Assembly: GCA_963741385.1 (NCBI GenBank)
Contig: CAVUHO010000014.1
Span: 62,001 to 126,000, forward strand
Reading direction: 5' to 3'
DNA: 64,000 bases
DNA from: Sulfomarinibacter sp963741385
Lineage (GTDB): Bacteria > Acidobacteriota > Thermoanaerobaculia > Thermoanaerobaculales > Sulfomarinibacteraceae
Below are positions 24,462 through 33,204 of this stretch, one piece after another. Both the position numbers and the translations under genes were made by a program. Within the stretch, counting starts at the first letter, position 1; each line of letters starts with the position of its first letter. The notes below the pieces were generated by a model. That model did no database searches. It was given only the letters and a program-made list of their open reading frames with translations, and had not been told where the DNA came from.

Positions 24462-25490
24462 GTGACAGGCGGAGCCACTCCCGGAGTGCCGCCCCGCTCC
24501 CCATCCCCCGCCAATGTCATCCTCCTCTTCGGCGTCGACCCGGACTGGGAGCAGTTCGAGCAAGACCGGGTCCTGCGGGAGAGCCGGCGCCTCGGCGTGG
24601 CTATCCGCCGCCGCGGACACCGGGTTGATCTGCTGGCGATCGAGGGCAATCACCTGGCCGACACCCTGGCTCGTTTCGACCCGGACGAGGCGGTGGTGTT
24701 CAACTGTTTAGAGGAAATACCCGGCGAGAAGGGGAGCGAGGCGGAGGTCGTCGACGTGCTGGAGCGACTCGGCTTCGCACACACCGGCGCAACTGCCGAG
24801 GCGATCCGGCTCAGCTACGACAGGCCGCGGATCCGGGCGTTGCTCGAAGAGAACGGGGTTGCCGTGCCGCTCTGGGTGCAGTTCGACGAGCCCGGACAGC
24901 ACCCGTGGAATGTGTTCCCGGCAATCGTCAGGCCCGCCTGGGAGCACTGCAGCATCGGCGTCGACCGCGGGGCGGTCGTGCTCGATGCCGGCGAACTTGC
25001 GCAACGGGTCGCCCACGTGATCGCCGCCTTCAACCAGCCCGCCCTGGTGGAGGACTTCATCGACGGGCGGGAGTTCCACGTCCCGCTCTGGGGCAACGGT
25101 TCGGTCGAGATGCTGCCACCGGTGGAGATGGACTTCTCGGCAATGGGCGATGTGCGCGACCGGTTGTGTACGTACGAGGCCAAGTTCGACCTCGACTCGG
25201 CGGCCTGCCGGCGGATCAAGAGCCGAATTCCCGCTCGCCTCGACGCGACCGAGCGCGACGCTCTCGAGGCGTCGTGCCGACTGGCGTACCGGTTGGGGGG
25301 GTGCCGCGACTACGGCCGCATCGACGTCCGCCAGCGCGACGACCGGATGTACGTTCTCGATGTGAACCCCAACGCCGATCTGTCCGCCGACGCCAGCATT
25401 GCGCTCGCAGCCAACAAGGCGGGGTTCTGCTACGGCGCCATGGGCAGCCGGTTGGTGGAGTGGGCTCAGAACCGGGCGCCCCACCAATAG
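24462..25490 (+). CDS. ATP-grasp ligase, D-Ala-D-Ala-ligase-like
   Basis: A 342-residue enzyme expected to join a carboxylate to an amine or thiol through an acyl-phosphate. The N-terminal domain has FGVDPDWEQFEQDRVLRESR. The ATP-grasp core has FPAIVRPAWEHCSIGV (ATP-binding Lys position occupied by Arg), ALVEDFIDGREFHVPLWG (hinge and first acidic ligand), GCRDYGRIDVR and YVLDVNPNADLS (Mg-binding Asn). It is not a standard Ddl and the substrate is unknown. GTG start. It ends tail-to-tail, overlapping by 25 bp a cysteine peptidase, which suggests a peptide substrate (inference). Confidence 0.8.
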   Translation: MTGGATPGVPPRSPSPANVILLFGVDPDWEQFEQDRVLRESRRLGVAIRRRGHRVDLLAIEGNHLADTLARFDPDEAVVFNCLEEIPGEKGSEAEVVDVLERLGFAHTGATAEAIRLSYDRPRIRALLEENGVAVPLWVQFDEPGQHPWNVFPAIVRPAWEHCSIGVDRGAVVLDAGELAQRVAHVIAAFNQPALVEDFIDGREFHVPLWGNGSVEMLPPVEMDFSAMGDVRDRLCTYEAKFDLDSAACRRIKSRIPARLDATERDALEASCRLAYRLGGCRDYGRIDVRQRDDRMYVLDVNPNADLSADASIALAANKAGFCYGAMGSRLVEWAQNRAPHQ

Positions 25491-26353
25491 CTGCAGAGGA
25501 GGGCGGTGAGCTGGGCCACCAGGTAGGGCCGGTCGCACCGCTTCGCGACCCGGATGCCGGTGGCGCTGGCGACGATCTCGTAGTCGCGGAAGAACGTTTT
25601 CAAGTCACCGCGATCCCGCGCGCCGCTGCCCTGGGCCCAGTGAGTGATGCTGTCCAGGATGCGATCCTGGTACTCCTCGATCAACTCCGCCAGGTAGGGC
25701 CCGTCACTGATCGCTTCGCGGTCCGGGCTTGCGAGCCTCGCCACCTCCGTCAGGTCGTTTGCCATCCCGTCGGCGGTGTCGTCCGAGCCCCGCTCGCACA
25801 GCCGGAGCCACGCCTCGGACACCTGCCAGCGCGCCGGTTCACCGTCGGTGCGAGCCAGGAGGATGGCGAAGAACTGATTGGGCTCACCGGAGCCCGGCGC
25901 CGCGACGGCATTCCAGCCCCTGCGGATCAAGGTCTGCTCGGACCACAGCCGGGAAACCGAGTCCTCGTCCTTGGGATCGACGACGATAAACCGGTGTCGG
26001 TTCCGGAGGTACCCGATCACCGCCACCCAGTGCTCGAAGTGATCGACCAGCATGATGGCGGGGTTGCCCAGGTTGAGGTGCCGACGCAGGCGGGTGGCGA
26101 ACTGCCGCCCCCTGCGACGCTCCTCGACAAGGAGGAACTCCGATACCACTCCGTAGGTCTCGGCCGCCCGCCGCAGTCCCTCCTCGTCGATCCCGTGGGC
26201 GAAGACGCGCATCGGCCGCCCGGCGGCCTTGGCCAGCTGCCGCTGGGTTGCCGTCGTGCCGAGGATGAAGAGGCAGGAGGACAGGCTGCACGGGCCGCAG
26301 TGGCTGGGCAACTGCAGCTGACACAGGGGCGCAAAGACTTCTCTTTGGTGCAT
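25466..26353 (-). CDS. C39-like papain-fold cysteine peptidase
   Basis: A 295-residue protein with no signal peptide. The papain-like triad is visible: Cys19 in LQLPSHCGPCSLSS with a Gln at 12 or 14 for the oxyanion hole, His108 in VDHFEHWVAVIGY, and Asp126 in RFIVVDPKDEDS. This order is that of C39/C39-like domains, which cut after a double-Gly leader or hydrolyse isopeptides. There is no ABC transporter domain, so it is not a bacteriocin exporter. The C-terminal half is helical and unrecognised. The 3' end overlaps the ATP-grasp gene. Confidence 0.75.
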   Translation of the reverse strand: MHQREVFAPLCQLQLPSHCGPCSLSSCLFILGTTATQRQLAKAAGRPMRVFAHGIDEEGLRRAAETYGVVSEFLLVEERRRGRQFATRLRRHLNLGNPAIMLVDHFEHWVAVIGYLRNRHRFIVVDPKDEDSVSRLWSEQTLIRRGWNAVAAPGSGEPNQFFAILLARTDGEPARWQVSEAWLRLCERGSDDTADGMANDLTEVARLASPDREAISDGPYLAELIEEYQDRILDSITHWAQGSGARDRGDLKTFFRDYEIVASATGIRVAKRCDRPYLVAQLTALLCSYWWGARF

Positions 26354-26484
26354 GGTGTGAACCCGTCGACCCTTCCCCAGTCGAGCGGGCGTTCTCACAG
26401 TTTACCAGTCGGTTCAAACCGTCATCACCCGAACAGGTGGTTGGCAGCGCTGCGCCGTGAGCATGATTGGGTGGCGCCCGTGTG

Positions 26485-27561
26485 TCAGCGTGTCAGGTCG
26501 AGGGTGTCCGTTCCTCTGCCGTGATCAACGACAAAGCACTGGTAGTAGGAGGAGGTCGCGCCCCCATCGTTCGTGGCGCACTCATGAATGGGATAGAGGT
26601 CGCTTTCGGTTCGATAGTGCCTGTAGGGAACAATCGCGTAGTGTCCTGCGAAATCTGACGTGTTGCCGAGGCGGTCGATCTGGCCCTCGAGTCCGGGCGC
26701 GGCTTCGACGAGCATGTCACGCAGAGTCTCACCTTCGATGAAGTTCTCGGGCAGTTGGTCGAACGGGCCATCGAGGTAGTTGTTTGCCTGCCTGTTGCCT
26801 TCGAATACCCCGATCAGGACCTTTCGGTCCAGCCGTTGATCCAGGTAGAAAGCAAAGCCGGTGCGTCTGCCGATGACGATGCGATCGGTGAGTTCGGAAG
26901 GAGACACGTCATCGGCGACGTTGCCGGTCTCGTCGAGAATGTAGAGAAAGGACCTCAGCTTTGGATTGTAGACAAGAAAGAAAGTCATTCCCGACTCGTC
27001 GAAGATCGGTCCCACGAATCGTTCATCGGGTGCCAGCGCGTTGGCGGGAGGCTTGACGTTCGACAGATCATTGAGTGCGAAGACGACACTTTTTCGACCC
27101 TGGCTCACACGATAGACCAGGGGTTCGAGCCGGACGACGGTGACCCCGTTCGAGCCATCGAGAATGCCGCCGACTTTGAGATCAGATTCCGCCTCCCCGT
27201 CTTCCCATTCGGATGCATCCACGTAATAGGCGAAATGCACCTTGCCGCTGTCGCGGTCGAGAACGTCGAGGCGGATGTTGCCGGCAAACGGTATGCCCCT
27301 ATCAGTGAACCTGAAGTAATAGTAGTTCCCCGTCGGATAGACGTTCACCCGATCCGGCAGGTTGTCGAGAACGAATGCAAAAACGGCGACGGGATCGGTG
27401 ATCGCGAGCGTCGTCGTTCGCGTCACATCCTCCAGATAGGCCTCGTTGGTGGAGACCTGCCGGAAGGCCGGTTCCTGCGCACTCGCGAGGTCGGCCGTCA
27501 GGGCGAGGGCCGCGACCGCGGCGAGAAGCCACACCCATGGCCGGTCGGCCAAAGCCTTCAC
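26485..27561 (-). CDS. Secreted protein of unknown function
   Basis: A 358-residue exported protein with a clear signal peptide (about 1-28, ending DLASAQ). The mature part is beta-rich, with regularly spaced Y/F residues (NYYYFRFTDRGIPF, KVHFAYYVDASEW, GMTFFLVYNPKL, SFLYILDETG). This may indicate a propeller-like or tandem beta-sandwich fold. A late Cys pair (HECATN and YQCFV) could form a disulfide. No family is recognised. The GTG start overlaps the stop of the upstream secreted gene by 4 bp. Confidence 0.65.
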   Translation of the reverse strand: MKALADRPWVWLLAAVAALALTADLASAQEPAFRQVSTNEAYLEDVTRTTTLAITDPVAVFAFVLDNLPDRVNVYPTGNYYYFRFTDRGIPFAGNIRLDVLDRDSGKVHFAYYVDASEWEDGEAESDLKVGGILDGSNGVTVVRLEPLVYRVSQGRKSVVFALNDLSNVKPPANALAPDERFVGPIFDESGMTFFLVYNPKLRSFLYILDETGNVADDVSPSELTDRIVIGRRTGFAFYLDQRLDRKVLIGVFEGNRQANNYLDGPFDQLPENFIEGETLRDMLVEAAPGLEGQIDRLGNTSDFAGHYAIVPYRHYRTESDLYPIHECATNDGGATSSYYQCFVVDHGRGTDTLDLTR

Positions 27562-28043
27562 GAATGAGATTTCCCATCTTTACAGACGTTGAGTGTGTAC
27601 AGGGGATCATGATAGCCGCCGGGAACATCCTTGTTGCCGCAGTGCCGGCTACCTGTAATAAATCTCGCGGCTGCTGCCGTGGTCGAGTCCATCATTGACG
27701 TTGCCATCGGAGGCCCACCGGGGTTCTCGGCGAAGTCGATGGAGATCTTCTCCCCGACTGTTGGAAGGTTGTCGAGCTTTGCGGCGGAAAAAGTGATGAT
27801 TCTGCCCAGTGCCTTGACGGTAAAGGTTTTGGCCGCCGGATCAACGGCCTTCACTTTGCCCGTGAGCGCCCCGACCATTGGATTTTGCGATACGCCGGCG
27901 TCCGCCGTCTCGCCCCCTGGAAGTGGTGGTTCCGCAACCGGCGTGGGTTGAACATTCCGCTCGGCCTGTTGCCGGGCGGAACCGGGCGCCGCAAAAGCGG
28001 CTAAGAGTGCAACCGAAAAGACCAGCGGCAGTGACTTTTTCAT
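27558..28043 (-). CDS. Small secreted protein with an OB-like domain, function unknown
   Basis: A 161-residue protein with a signal peptide (1-23, ending APGSARQ). A Pro-rich linker is followed by a compact beta domain of about 55 residues (GALTGKVKAVDPAAKTFTVK, then IITFSAAKLDNLPTVGEKIS). That domain resembles small OB-fold modules such as CusF or DUF5666, but the CusF copper ligands are not evident. The tail has two Cys (SRHCGNKD and LNVCKDG). It is translationally coupled to the following secreted protein. Confidence 0.6.
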   Translation of the reverse strand: MKKSLPLVFSVALLAAFAAPGSARQQAERNVQPTPVAEPPLPGGETADAGVSQNPMVGALTGKVKAVDPAAKTFTVKALGRIITFSAAKLDNLPTVGEKISIDFAENPGGPPMATSMMDSTTAAAARFITGSRHCGNKDVPGGYHDPLYTLNVCKDGKSHS

Positions 28044-28449
28044 AGGAGCGCCCCCTCATCATGTTCAGCGGTCAGAAGAAATGAATCCATCCCGTGACAC
28101 AGGTCTGAGTTTCAGTTGGCTGATGAGACCCAGTATCTCACGCTTTCTCCCGGATCTCCGTGAAACCTCGCCCGTGAACGTTGTTTCAGTGCCAGGGCCG
28201 ACACCGTTGGCGCGTTCTTCCGCCAGCCCTGTTTCGCCGTCCGAAGTGTCAGGAGTGTCTGCCCTGGCACCGAAATGGGCATGGTTTTCGATGATCCAAA
28301 TCGGCACCAGGTCCGAATTTGCGCAGTTTGCATTGGTGTAAGTTCGAACTGCGGACCTGGCACCCATGGGCACCCATGACAGTCGTCGTTGAGTTGCTGG
28401 GTGCACAGGTATAGCACCCAGGCTTCCGACGATTGCGGAAGGAGATGAA
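28044..28449. other. Intergenic region with REP-like hairpins
   Basis: No gene is seen in these 406 bp. CCAGGTCCG at 28307-28315 is inverted as CGGACCTGG at 28352-28360 and is followed by CACCCATGGGCACCCATG. Further GTGCCAGG and CCTGGCACC motifs recall the REP-like elements at 22647-22962. It separates divergent genes, so promoters should be here. Confidence 0.4.
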
Positions 28450-29722
28450 ATGAACCCGTCAACCTGGGCAGGATTGCGCTCGAGTGGCCGCCGATTCCCC
28501 TCCGCGTCCGCCGCCTGTCTCGCGGCGGCGCTCGCGCTGGCTGTGGCAGGGGTCCACGCCGACGACGGGTGGCAAGACTCCTTTCCGGTGGCAAAGACGA
28601 ACCTCGCGTCCGTCGGGCGGAACCCCTACTTCGTCCTGGAACCCGGGTACCGCCTGCACTACTCCCACGGCGATGAAACGCTCACGATCAGCGTGCTCGA
28701 CGAGACGAAGCTGGTGGACGGCGTGGAGACCCGGGTCGTCGAGGAGCGGGACGCCGCTCCTGACGCCGGATTCACAACCACGTCCCTCGCTCTGCCGGGC
28801 GCCCCGCCGGACGGCGTCCTGCTCGACTACCTAGTGGTGGGCCACGCCCGGAATCGAGTCTGGTTGCCCGCCGGGGGGGACCGGAAGCACGGACGTGATC
28901 GACACGCAGACGCTCGACATGAAACGCATCGAGAACTTTCCAACGGCCGAGATCGAGCGAGGGGGGATGAAGCGCACGATCGGCCCGAGCTCCGCAACGG
29001 TCGGCGACGGGGTCGTCTACGTCGGAAACCGTGGGGATTCGAGCGTCTGTGCGGTGGATGCGGAGACGCTCACGAGAGTTGGCTGCGTCACTCTCCCCTC
29101 GATGCCCGACGGCGTGTCGTTCGTGGCGCGCTCGCAGGAGGTCTGGGTCACGACCCCGCGCGACCAGTCGATCGTGATCCTCGACGTCTCGGTCCCGACG
29201 GCGCCGAAAATCGCGGGCCGCATCGAGCTCGAAGGCTTTCCCTAGGGCTTCGCCGTCGATGACGTGCGGGGGTTCTTCTACACCAATCTCGAGGACAAGG
29301 ACCGAACGCTGCGGATCGATATCGCGACCCGCACGGTGACGGCGACCTGGATGCCCGAGTGCGGCGACGCGGGTCCGAGATGCCTCCTGATCGATCCCAC
29401 GGGAAAGCTGCTGATGGTCGAATGTCCCGACCGCGTGGAGGTCCTCGATGCGGGCGGCGACGGGGCGATCCTCTCGAGGCTCGAGACCGGCGACGGTTTG
29501 GACAGTTTCGACTACCTGCCCGACCGGCGTTTTCTCTTCCTGGCCGCGGGACGCGCCGCGACGCTCACGATCGCGCGACTCGATGAGAGCGGGGGGCTCG
29601 AGCGCACCGCGGTGGTCCCCACGGCGCCGGGAGCACGAAACGCCGTTGTCACGGCAGACGGCGTCGTCTTCGTCGCTGTCGGGCCGGAGGGGAAAGTCCT
29701 GGTCGTTCACCCGGTCGACTAG
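28450..29722 (+). pseudogene. Decayed secreted YVTN-type beta-propeller, chimeric N-terminus, frameshift and amber stop
   Basis: The first 110 codons give a signal peptide and a segment of a different exported family (RNPYFVLEPGYRLHYSHGDE, then DETKLVDGVETRVVEERD). The frame then joins YVTN propeller blades (LDYLVVGHARNRVWLPAG). In a run of seven G at about 28874-28880 one extra base shifts the frame. Removing it restores LPAGGTGSTDVIDTQTLDMK. A TAG at 29243-29245 then interrupts GRIELEGFP and GFAVDDVRGFFYTN, after which the propeller continues to 29722. Sequence error could explain the indel and the stop, but not the chimeric junction. Confidence 0.75.
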
Positions 29723-29953
29723 CTTTCGGTGCGTGTGCCACCTCTCGTATCGTTACAGCGTGGGGAACGACAGAAACCACCAGAGAGCTCGAGGCACAGC
29801 TCGGAGTCGACAGTACGGAACCTGCAGCTACCACGCAGTAGGGCAACAACCGTCGTCAGCGCGAGCGACTCGAGGTGAAACCCGGCACCCGCCATCCGTG
29901 ACTAATTCTGAACTTAACGGTGCCCCCGACCCGACCTGGTCTGTAAAGGTCCT

Positions 29954-31252
29954 TCAGCGGCCCAACCCGTGATTCGTCGTCAGCCGCGCCGCGACGGTCA
30001 TTGTCGCCGTTTCGATCGTGGCGCGAGCGAGCGCGCCCCATGCGGCGCCGTCGAGGCCCCACCTCGCGACCGCCCAACACTGCACGAGGAAGAACGGCGC
30101 GGCGAGCCACGCTCGCAGCCGCGTGACGATTTCCGGCCTCCCTGACGCCTGGAGCCGAGCGATGGCGGTCCCGGCGAACGAGGAGACGAACGCACCGGTC
30201 ACGAGAAGCTGCAGTGGAGTTGCGGCCGCGTCGGCCATCTGCTCGCCGAGCCACCACCCAAGAATCGGATGCGCGGCGAGCACCAGCAGCGCGCATGGCG
30301 GCCCCATCAACAGCCCGAGGAATGACGTCATTCGACGGTTGATCGAGCGCTGTGCCGCTGTGTCGCGCGACGCTGTCGCTGCAACCAGCGAGGGGAACGA
30401 GGCGCCGATCACGCTGCTCGGGATCACGGCGAGCCTGAGCGCGATCTCGGATGCGACGGAGAACTGGCCCACCGCCGCGAGTGTCGAGAACGCGCCGACG
30501 AGGAAACTGTCCGACAGCCGGTGGAAGCTCAGGATGAGGTTTGCTGCCGTGACGTGCCCGCCAAAGAGAACCACGTCGCCCAGTGCATTACCCACTCGGG
30601 CGCGTCGGAGCTCCGGGAGAATCGAGGAGGCAGCCATGGCATGGGTCGCGGCCGACAGGAGGCGTGCTGCGACCAGCGCCCCCGCGATCGCGGGGAGGCT
30701 CCACCCGAGCACGACACCAATCCACGGAATCGCGAAGGTCATCGAGCCGTACGTGAAACGCTGGGCGTTGACGAGATCAAACCGCCTGAGGGCCTCGAGC
30801 AGGCCGCGATAGCAGCCCGTCACCAGAACGGCAGGGATGGCGGCCGCCACGAGCCAGAAGACGGCGCGTGTCTCACCCGCAAGCTCTGGAGGGACGCGGA
30901 GAATGGTGTTGACGAGCCACGGGGTGATCACTGCCAGAGCCAGCGCGCCGGCGCCGCCCAGAATCAACTGCGCGCGCGCCGCGTTCAGCGTCGCCACGGC
31001 CGCGGCCTCGCGATCGTCTCGCGCGAGTGCGGAGGAGGCGAACTTCGTCACCGCGCGGCCGAGCGCGAAATCGACCAATCCGGCGCTGCCGAGAATCGCC
31101 CACGCGAGCCCGAGGATTCCGAAGCGATCGGTGCCGAGCCCGCTGATCGTCGCGGGCATCGTCAGGAGGGCGATCGCGAGTGGCGCGAGCTGGCCGACGA
31201 GGTTCAGTGCCGTGTCACGGGTGAGAGCGTGGGCGGGATGCGGGGTCGTCAC
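29954..31252 (-). CDS. Polysaccharide flippase (Wzx/MOP superfamily)
   Basis: A 432-residue inner-membrane protein with about 12-14 hydrophobic helices, opening with DTALNLVGQLAPLAIALLTM as in oligosaccharide flippases and carrying a conserved helix pair TLAAVGQFSVASEIALRLAV. It should flip undecaprenyl-linked glycans across the membrane. The GTG start overlaps the stop of the upstream glycosyltransferase (GTGA). It completes a three-gene group with two GT2 enzymes. No Wzy polymerase is visible. Confidence 0.85.
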   Translation of the reverse strand: MTTPHPAHALTRDTALNLVGQLAPLAIALLTMPATISGLGTDRFGILGLAWAILGSAGLVDFALGRAVTKFASSALARDDREAAAVATLNAARAQLILGGAGALALAVITPWLVNTILRVPPELAGETRAVFWLVAAAIPAVLVTGCYRGLLEALRRFDLVNAQRFTYGSMTFAIPWIGVVLGWSLPAIAGALVAARLLSAATHAMAASSILPELRRARVGNALGDVVLFGGHVTAANLILSFHRLSDSFLVGAFSTLAAVGQFSVASEIALRLAVIPSSVIGASFPSLVAATASRDTAAQRSINRRMTSFLGLLMGPPCALLVLAAHPILGWWLGEQMADAAATPLQLLVTGAFVSSFAGTAIARLQASGRPEIVTRLRAWLAAPFFLVQCWAVARWGLDGAAWGALARATIETATMTVAARLTTNHGLGR

Positions 31253-32154
31253 GCGCGAGGCCGGTTCCTCTTCGACAGCAACAGCTGCGCATACGCGAGA
31301 GCTTCGCCCCCGAGTGAGGCGGCGTAACCGGCAACGACGATCGGAGAAGTTGCCGCGAGCTCGCCGAGCCGCCCAGCCTTCGTGCACTGCGAGAGCACGA
31401 ATATCGCGTTCCGCACGAAACGCACCGGCAACGCGGTCACGAGAAACCAGCCCAGGAGCTCGAGACGGTCGTTGCGGCGGCCTGCGGCGCGGAGCTTTCC
31501 GTACATGACCCCGCGGGTCCAGCGCTCGAGGATGAAGCTGCCGAGTGACTGAATGTGATGGTGCTCGACGACGGCCCGCGGCTCGAAAATCACGGCACGC
31601 CCCTGCGCGCGAAGTGCGGACGAGAACTCGACGTCGCCGAGAATGAGGTCACCGAAGAAACCGCCCACGGCGTCGTAGTCGGCTCGCCGCACGAGTAGCG
31701 TTGCCGTCGGCCCCATGTCGACCTCTCGCCGTTCGCCGCCGGGGAGCCACTTGGAGAACTTCGAGATATGGATGCCCCGATCGTGCCAGCGCCTGCCGAC
31801 GCAGTCGATGGCGCCGACGATCGCTTGCCCCGTCTCGTCGTATGCCCGCACCATCCGTTCGAGCCAGTCGGGGCGGGCGTAGATGTCGGGATCGGTGAAA
31901 ACGAGGACCTGCGCCGTCGCGCGCCGCACCCCCTCGTTGCGCGCAGCGTGCGGGAAGAGTCGCACCGGAGAGTGCCAGTAGTCGACGCCTGGAAATCGCG
32001 CCCGAACGATCTCGGCTGTCTGGTCGCCCGGGCTGCTGTCGACGACGACCGTTTCGAAGTCCTGAGAGGTCTGCGCCTCGAGCGCCTCGAGACAGCGCCC
32101 GATCGTCGCGTGCGACTCGTACGCCGCAATGACGACAGCAACACTCGGAGAAAT
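31249..32154 (-). CDS. Family 2 glycosyltransferase, probable ATT start
   Basis: A 301-residue GT-A fold enzyme. The N-terminus reads VAVVIAAYESHATIGRCLEA and TVVVDSSPGDQTAEIV. The metal-binding DxD equivalent is FTDPDIYARPDWL, and a later GDLILGDVEFSSAL resembles the ED catalytic region. The C-terminus is hydrophobic. There is no ATG, GTG or TTG between an in-frame stop upstream and codon 64; the GTG at 31965 would delete the nucleotide-binding strand. ATT at 32152-32154 has GAGG five bases upstream, so I infer a non-canonical start, or loss of the original one. Confidence 0.75.
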   Translation of the reverse strand: MSPSVAVVIAAYESHATIGRCLEALEAQTSQDFETVVVDSSPGDQTAEIVRARFPGVDYWHSPVRLFPHAARNEGVRRATAQVLVFTDPDIYARPDWLERMVRAYDETGQAIVGAIDCVGRRWHDRGIHISKFSKWLPGGERREVDMGPTATLLVRRADYDAVGGFFGDLILGDVEFSSALRAQGRAVIFEPRAVVEHHHIQSLGSFILERWTRGVMYGKLRAAGRRNDRLELLGWFLVTALPVRFVRNAIFVLSQCTKAGRLGELAATSPIVVAGYAASLGGEALAYAQLLLSKRNRPRA

Positions 32155-32161
32155 CGTAACC

Positions 32162-33112
32162 TCAGGCCCGTGGCGGATCGAATTTCCGCGGCTCGTTCAG
32201 CTCGTAGTCAGAGAATTTCGCCTCGGCGTTTCCCGGTCCGAAGACGATGCCCAACGCCTGGCCCGACGCGGACGCGAGCTGCGCAATCAGAATCTTCGGC
32301 GTACCGATCAACGCCTCGGCAACGAGATCGGGGCGCACCATTCTGAGCCGCATTACCAGCTTCGCGACGAAGTAGAAGGGGATGAGCGGCGTGGCGAACA
32401 CGTAGAGTGCGCGCCGAGCGAGCGACCAGCGGTGAACGCGAGCGCGCTCGACGCCGTAGCCGCGATGCCAGAAGAAATAGCCTTTCACGATGCTGCGAAG
32501 GCTCGTCTCGTTGAAATGCTCGAACTTCGCGTCAGCCTCGAGATAGAGACGATGCCCATCGGTAACGAGCTGTTGAAATAAAGAGACATCCGCGCGCAAC
32601 AGTCTCTCGAGGTCATCGCCGTAGGAGAGGAGGACCTCACGCCGGAACGACGAGTTGTGGCCGGGCAGCATGTCGCACTCGCCGGAAGTTGTCGGCGCGA
32701 GCCACGGGTAGTAGTTCATGATTCCGATCAGCCGGCTGATGCTGAAGGTGCCGTTTCCGTGGTGGACCTCGCTCCCGACCGCGGCCCACGGGCCCTGGTG
32801 GGCTCGCAACAGCGCCGTGATCCAGCCAGGTTTCGCGCGACAGTGCTCCTCGAGGAACCCGACGTATGGAGCGCGAGCCAGATGGACAGCCGTAGTCCGG
32901 GCGGCGGAAAAGACGGTCTGCGGCGGCACGCGAAGCAACCTCACGGAGGCGTGGTCGGAGCCGGGTAGATCGGGAGAGCCCTCGGAGCGATCGAAGAGCA
33001 AAACCTCTGTCCGTTCGATCCCCTCCTGGGCGAGCAGGGACTCGAGGGCGAAGCCGGCCCGGGCGCGTTGGGTTCCGGCAACCAGAACCACCGAGTAATC
33101 AGGCGTCGTCAC
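32162..33112 (-). CDS. Family 2 glycosyltransferase
   Basis: A 316-residue glycosyltransferase with a GT-A-like N-terminal domain (YSVVLVAGTQRARAGFALES, then TTAVHLARAPYVGFLEEH where DxD is replaced by EEH). It has a GECDMLPGHNSSFRREVLL acceptor-side block and C-terminal hydrophobic helices (LIPFYFVAKLVMRL). Loss of a clear DxD makes the donor and metal use uncertain. GTG start. It is first in the GT2-GT2-flippase group, 7 bp before the next gene's start, consistent with cell-surface glycan assembly. Confidence 0.78.
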   Translation of the reverse strand: MTTPDYSVVLVAGTQRARAGFALESLLAQEGIERTEVLLFDRSEGSPDLPGSDHASVRLLRVPPQTVFSAARTTAVHLARAPYVGFLEEHCRAKPGWITALLRAHQGPWAAVGSEVHHGNGTFSISRLIGIMNYYPWLAPTTSGECDMLPGHNSSFRREVLLSYGDDLERLLRADVSLFQQLVTDGHRLYLEADAKFEHFNETSLRSIVKGYFFWHRGYGVERARVHRWSLARRALYVFATPLIPFYFVAKLVMRLRMVRPDLVAEALIGTPKILIAQLASASGQALGIVFGPGNAEAKFSDYELNEPRKFDPPRA

Positions 33113-33204
33113 CCGCGCAACGTATCACACTGTCTCTCGGTGCCAGATCCTGAGTATTGCGGTGAGCGAAGGTCTCACTGCGAACACCGGGCACCCGTCA
33201 TGAT

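Noticed and set aside
24462..26353. Bacteriocin export system
   Set aside because: The C39-like protein has no ABC or membrane domains and no precursor peptide with a double-Gly leader is visible nearby.
29723..29953. Small gene between the propeller relic and the flippase
   Set aside because: Short frames on both strands lack ribosome sites and recognisable domains.
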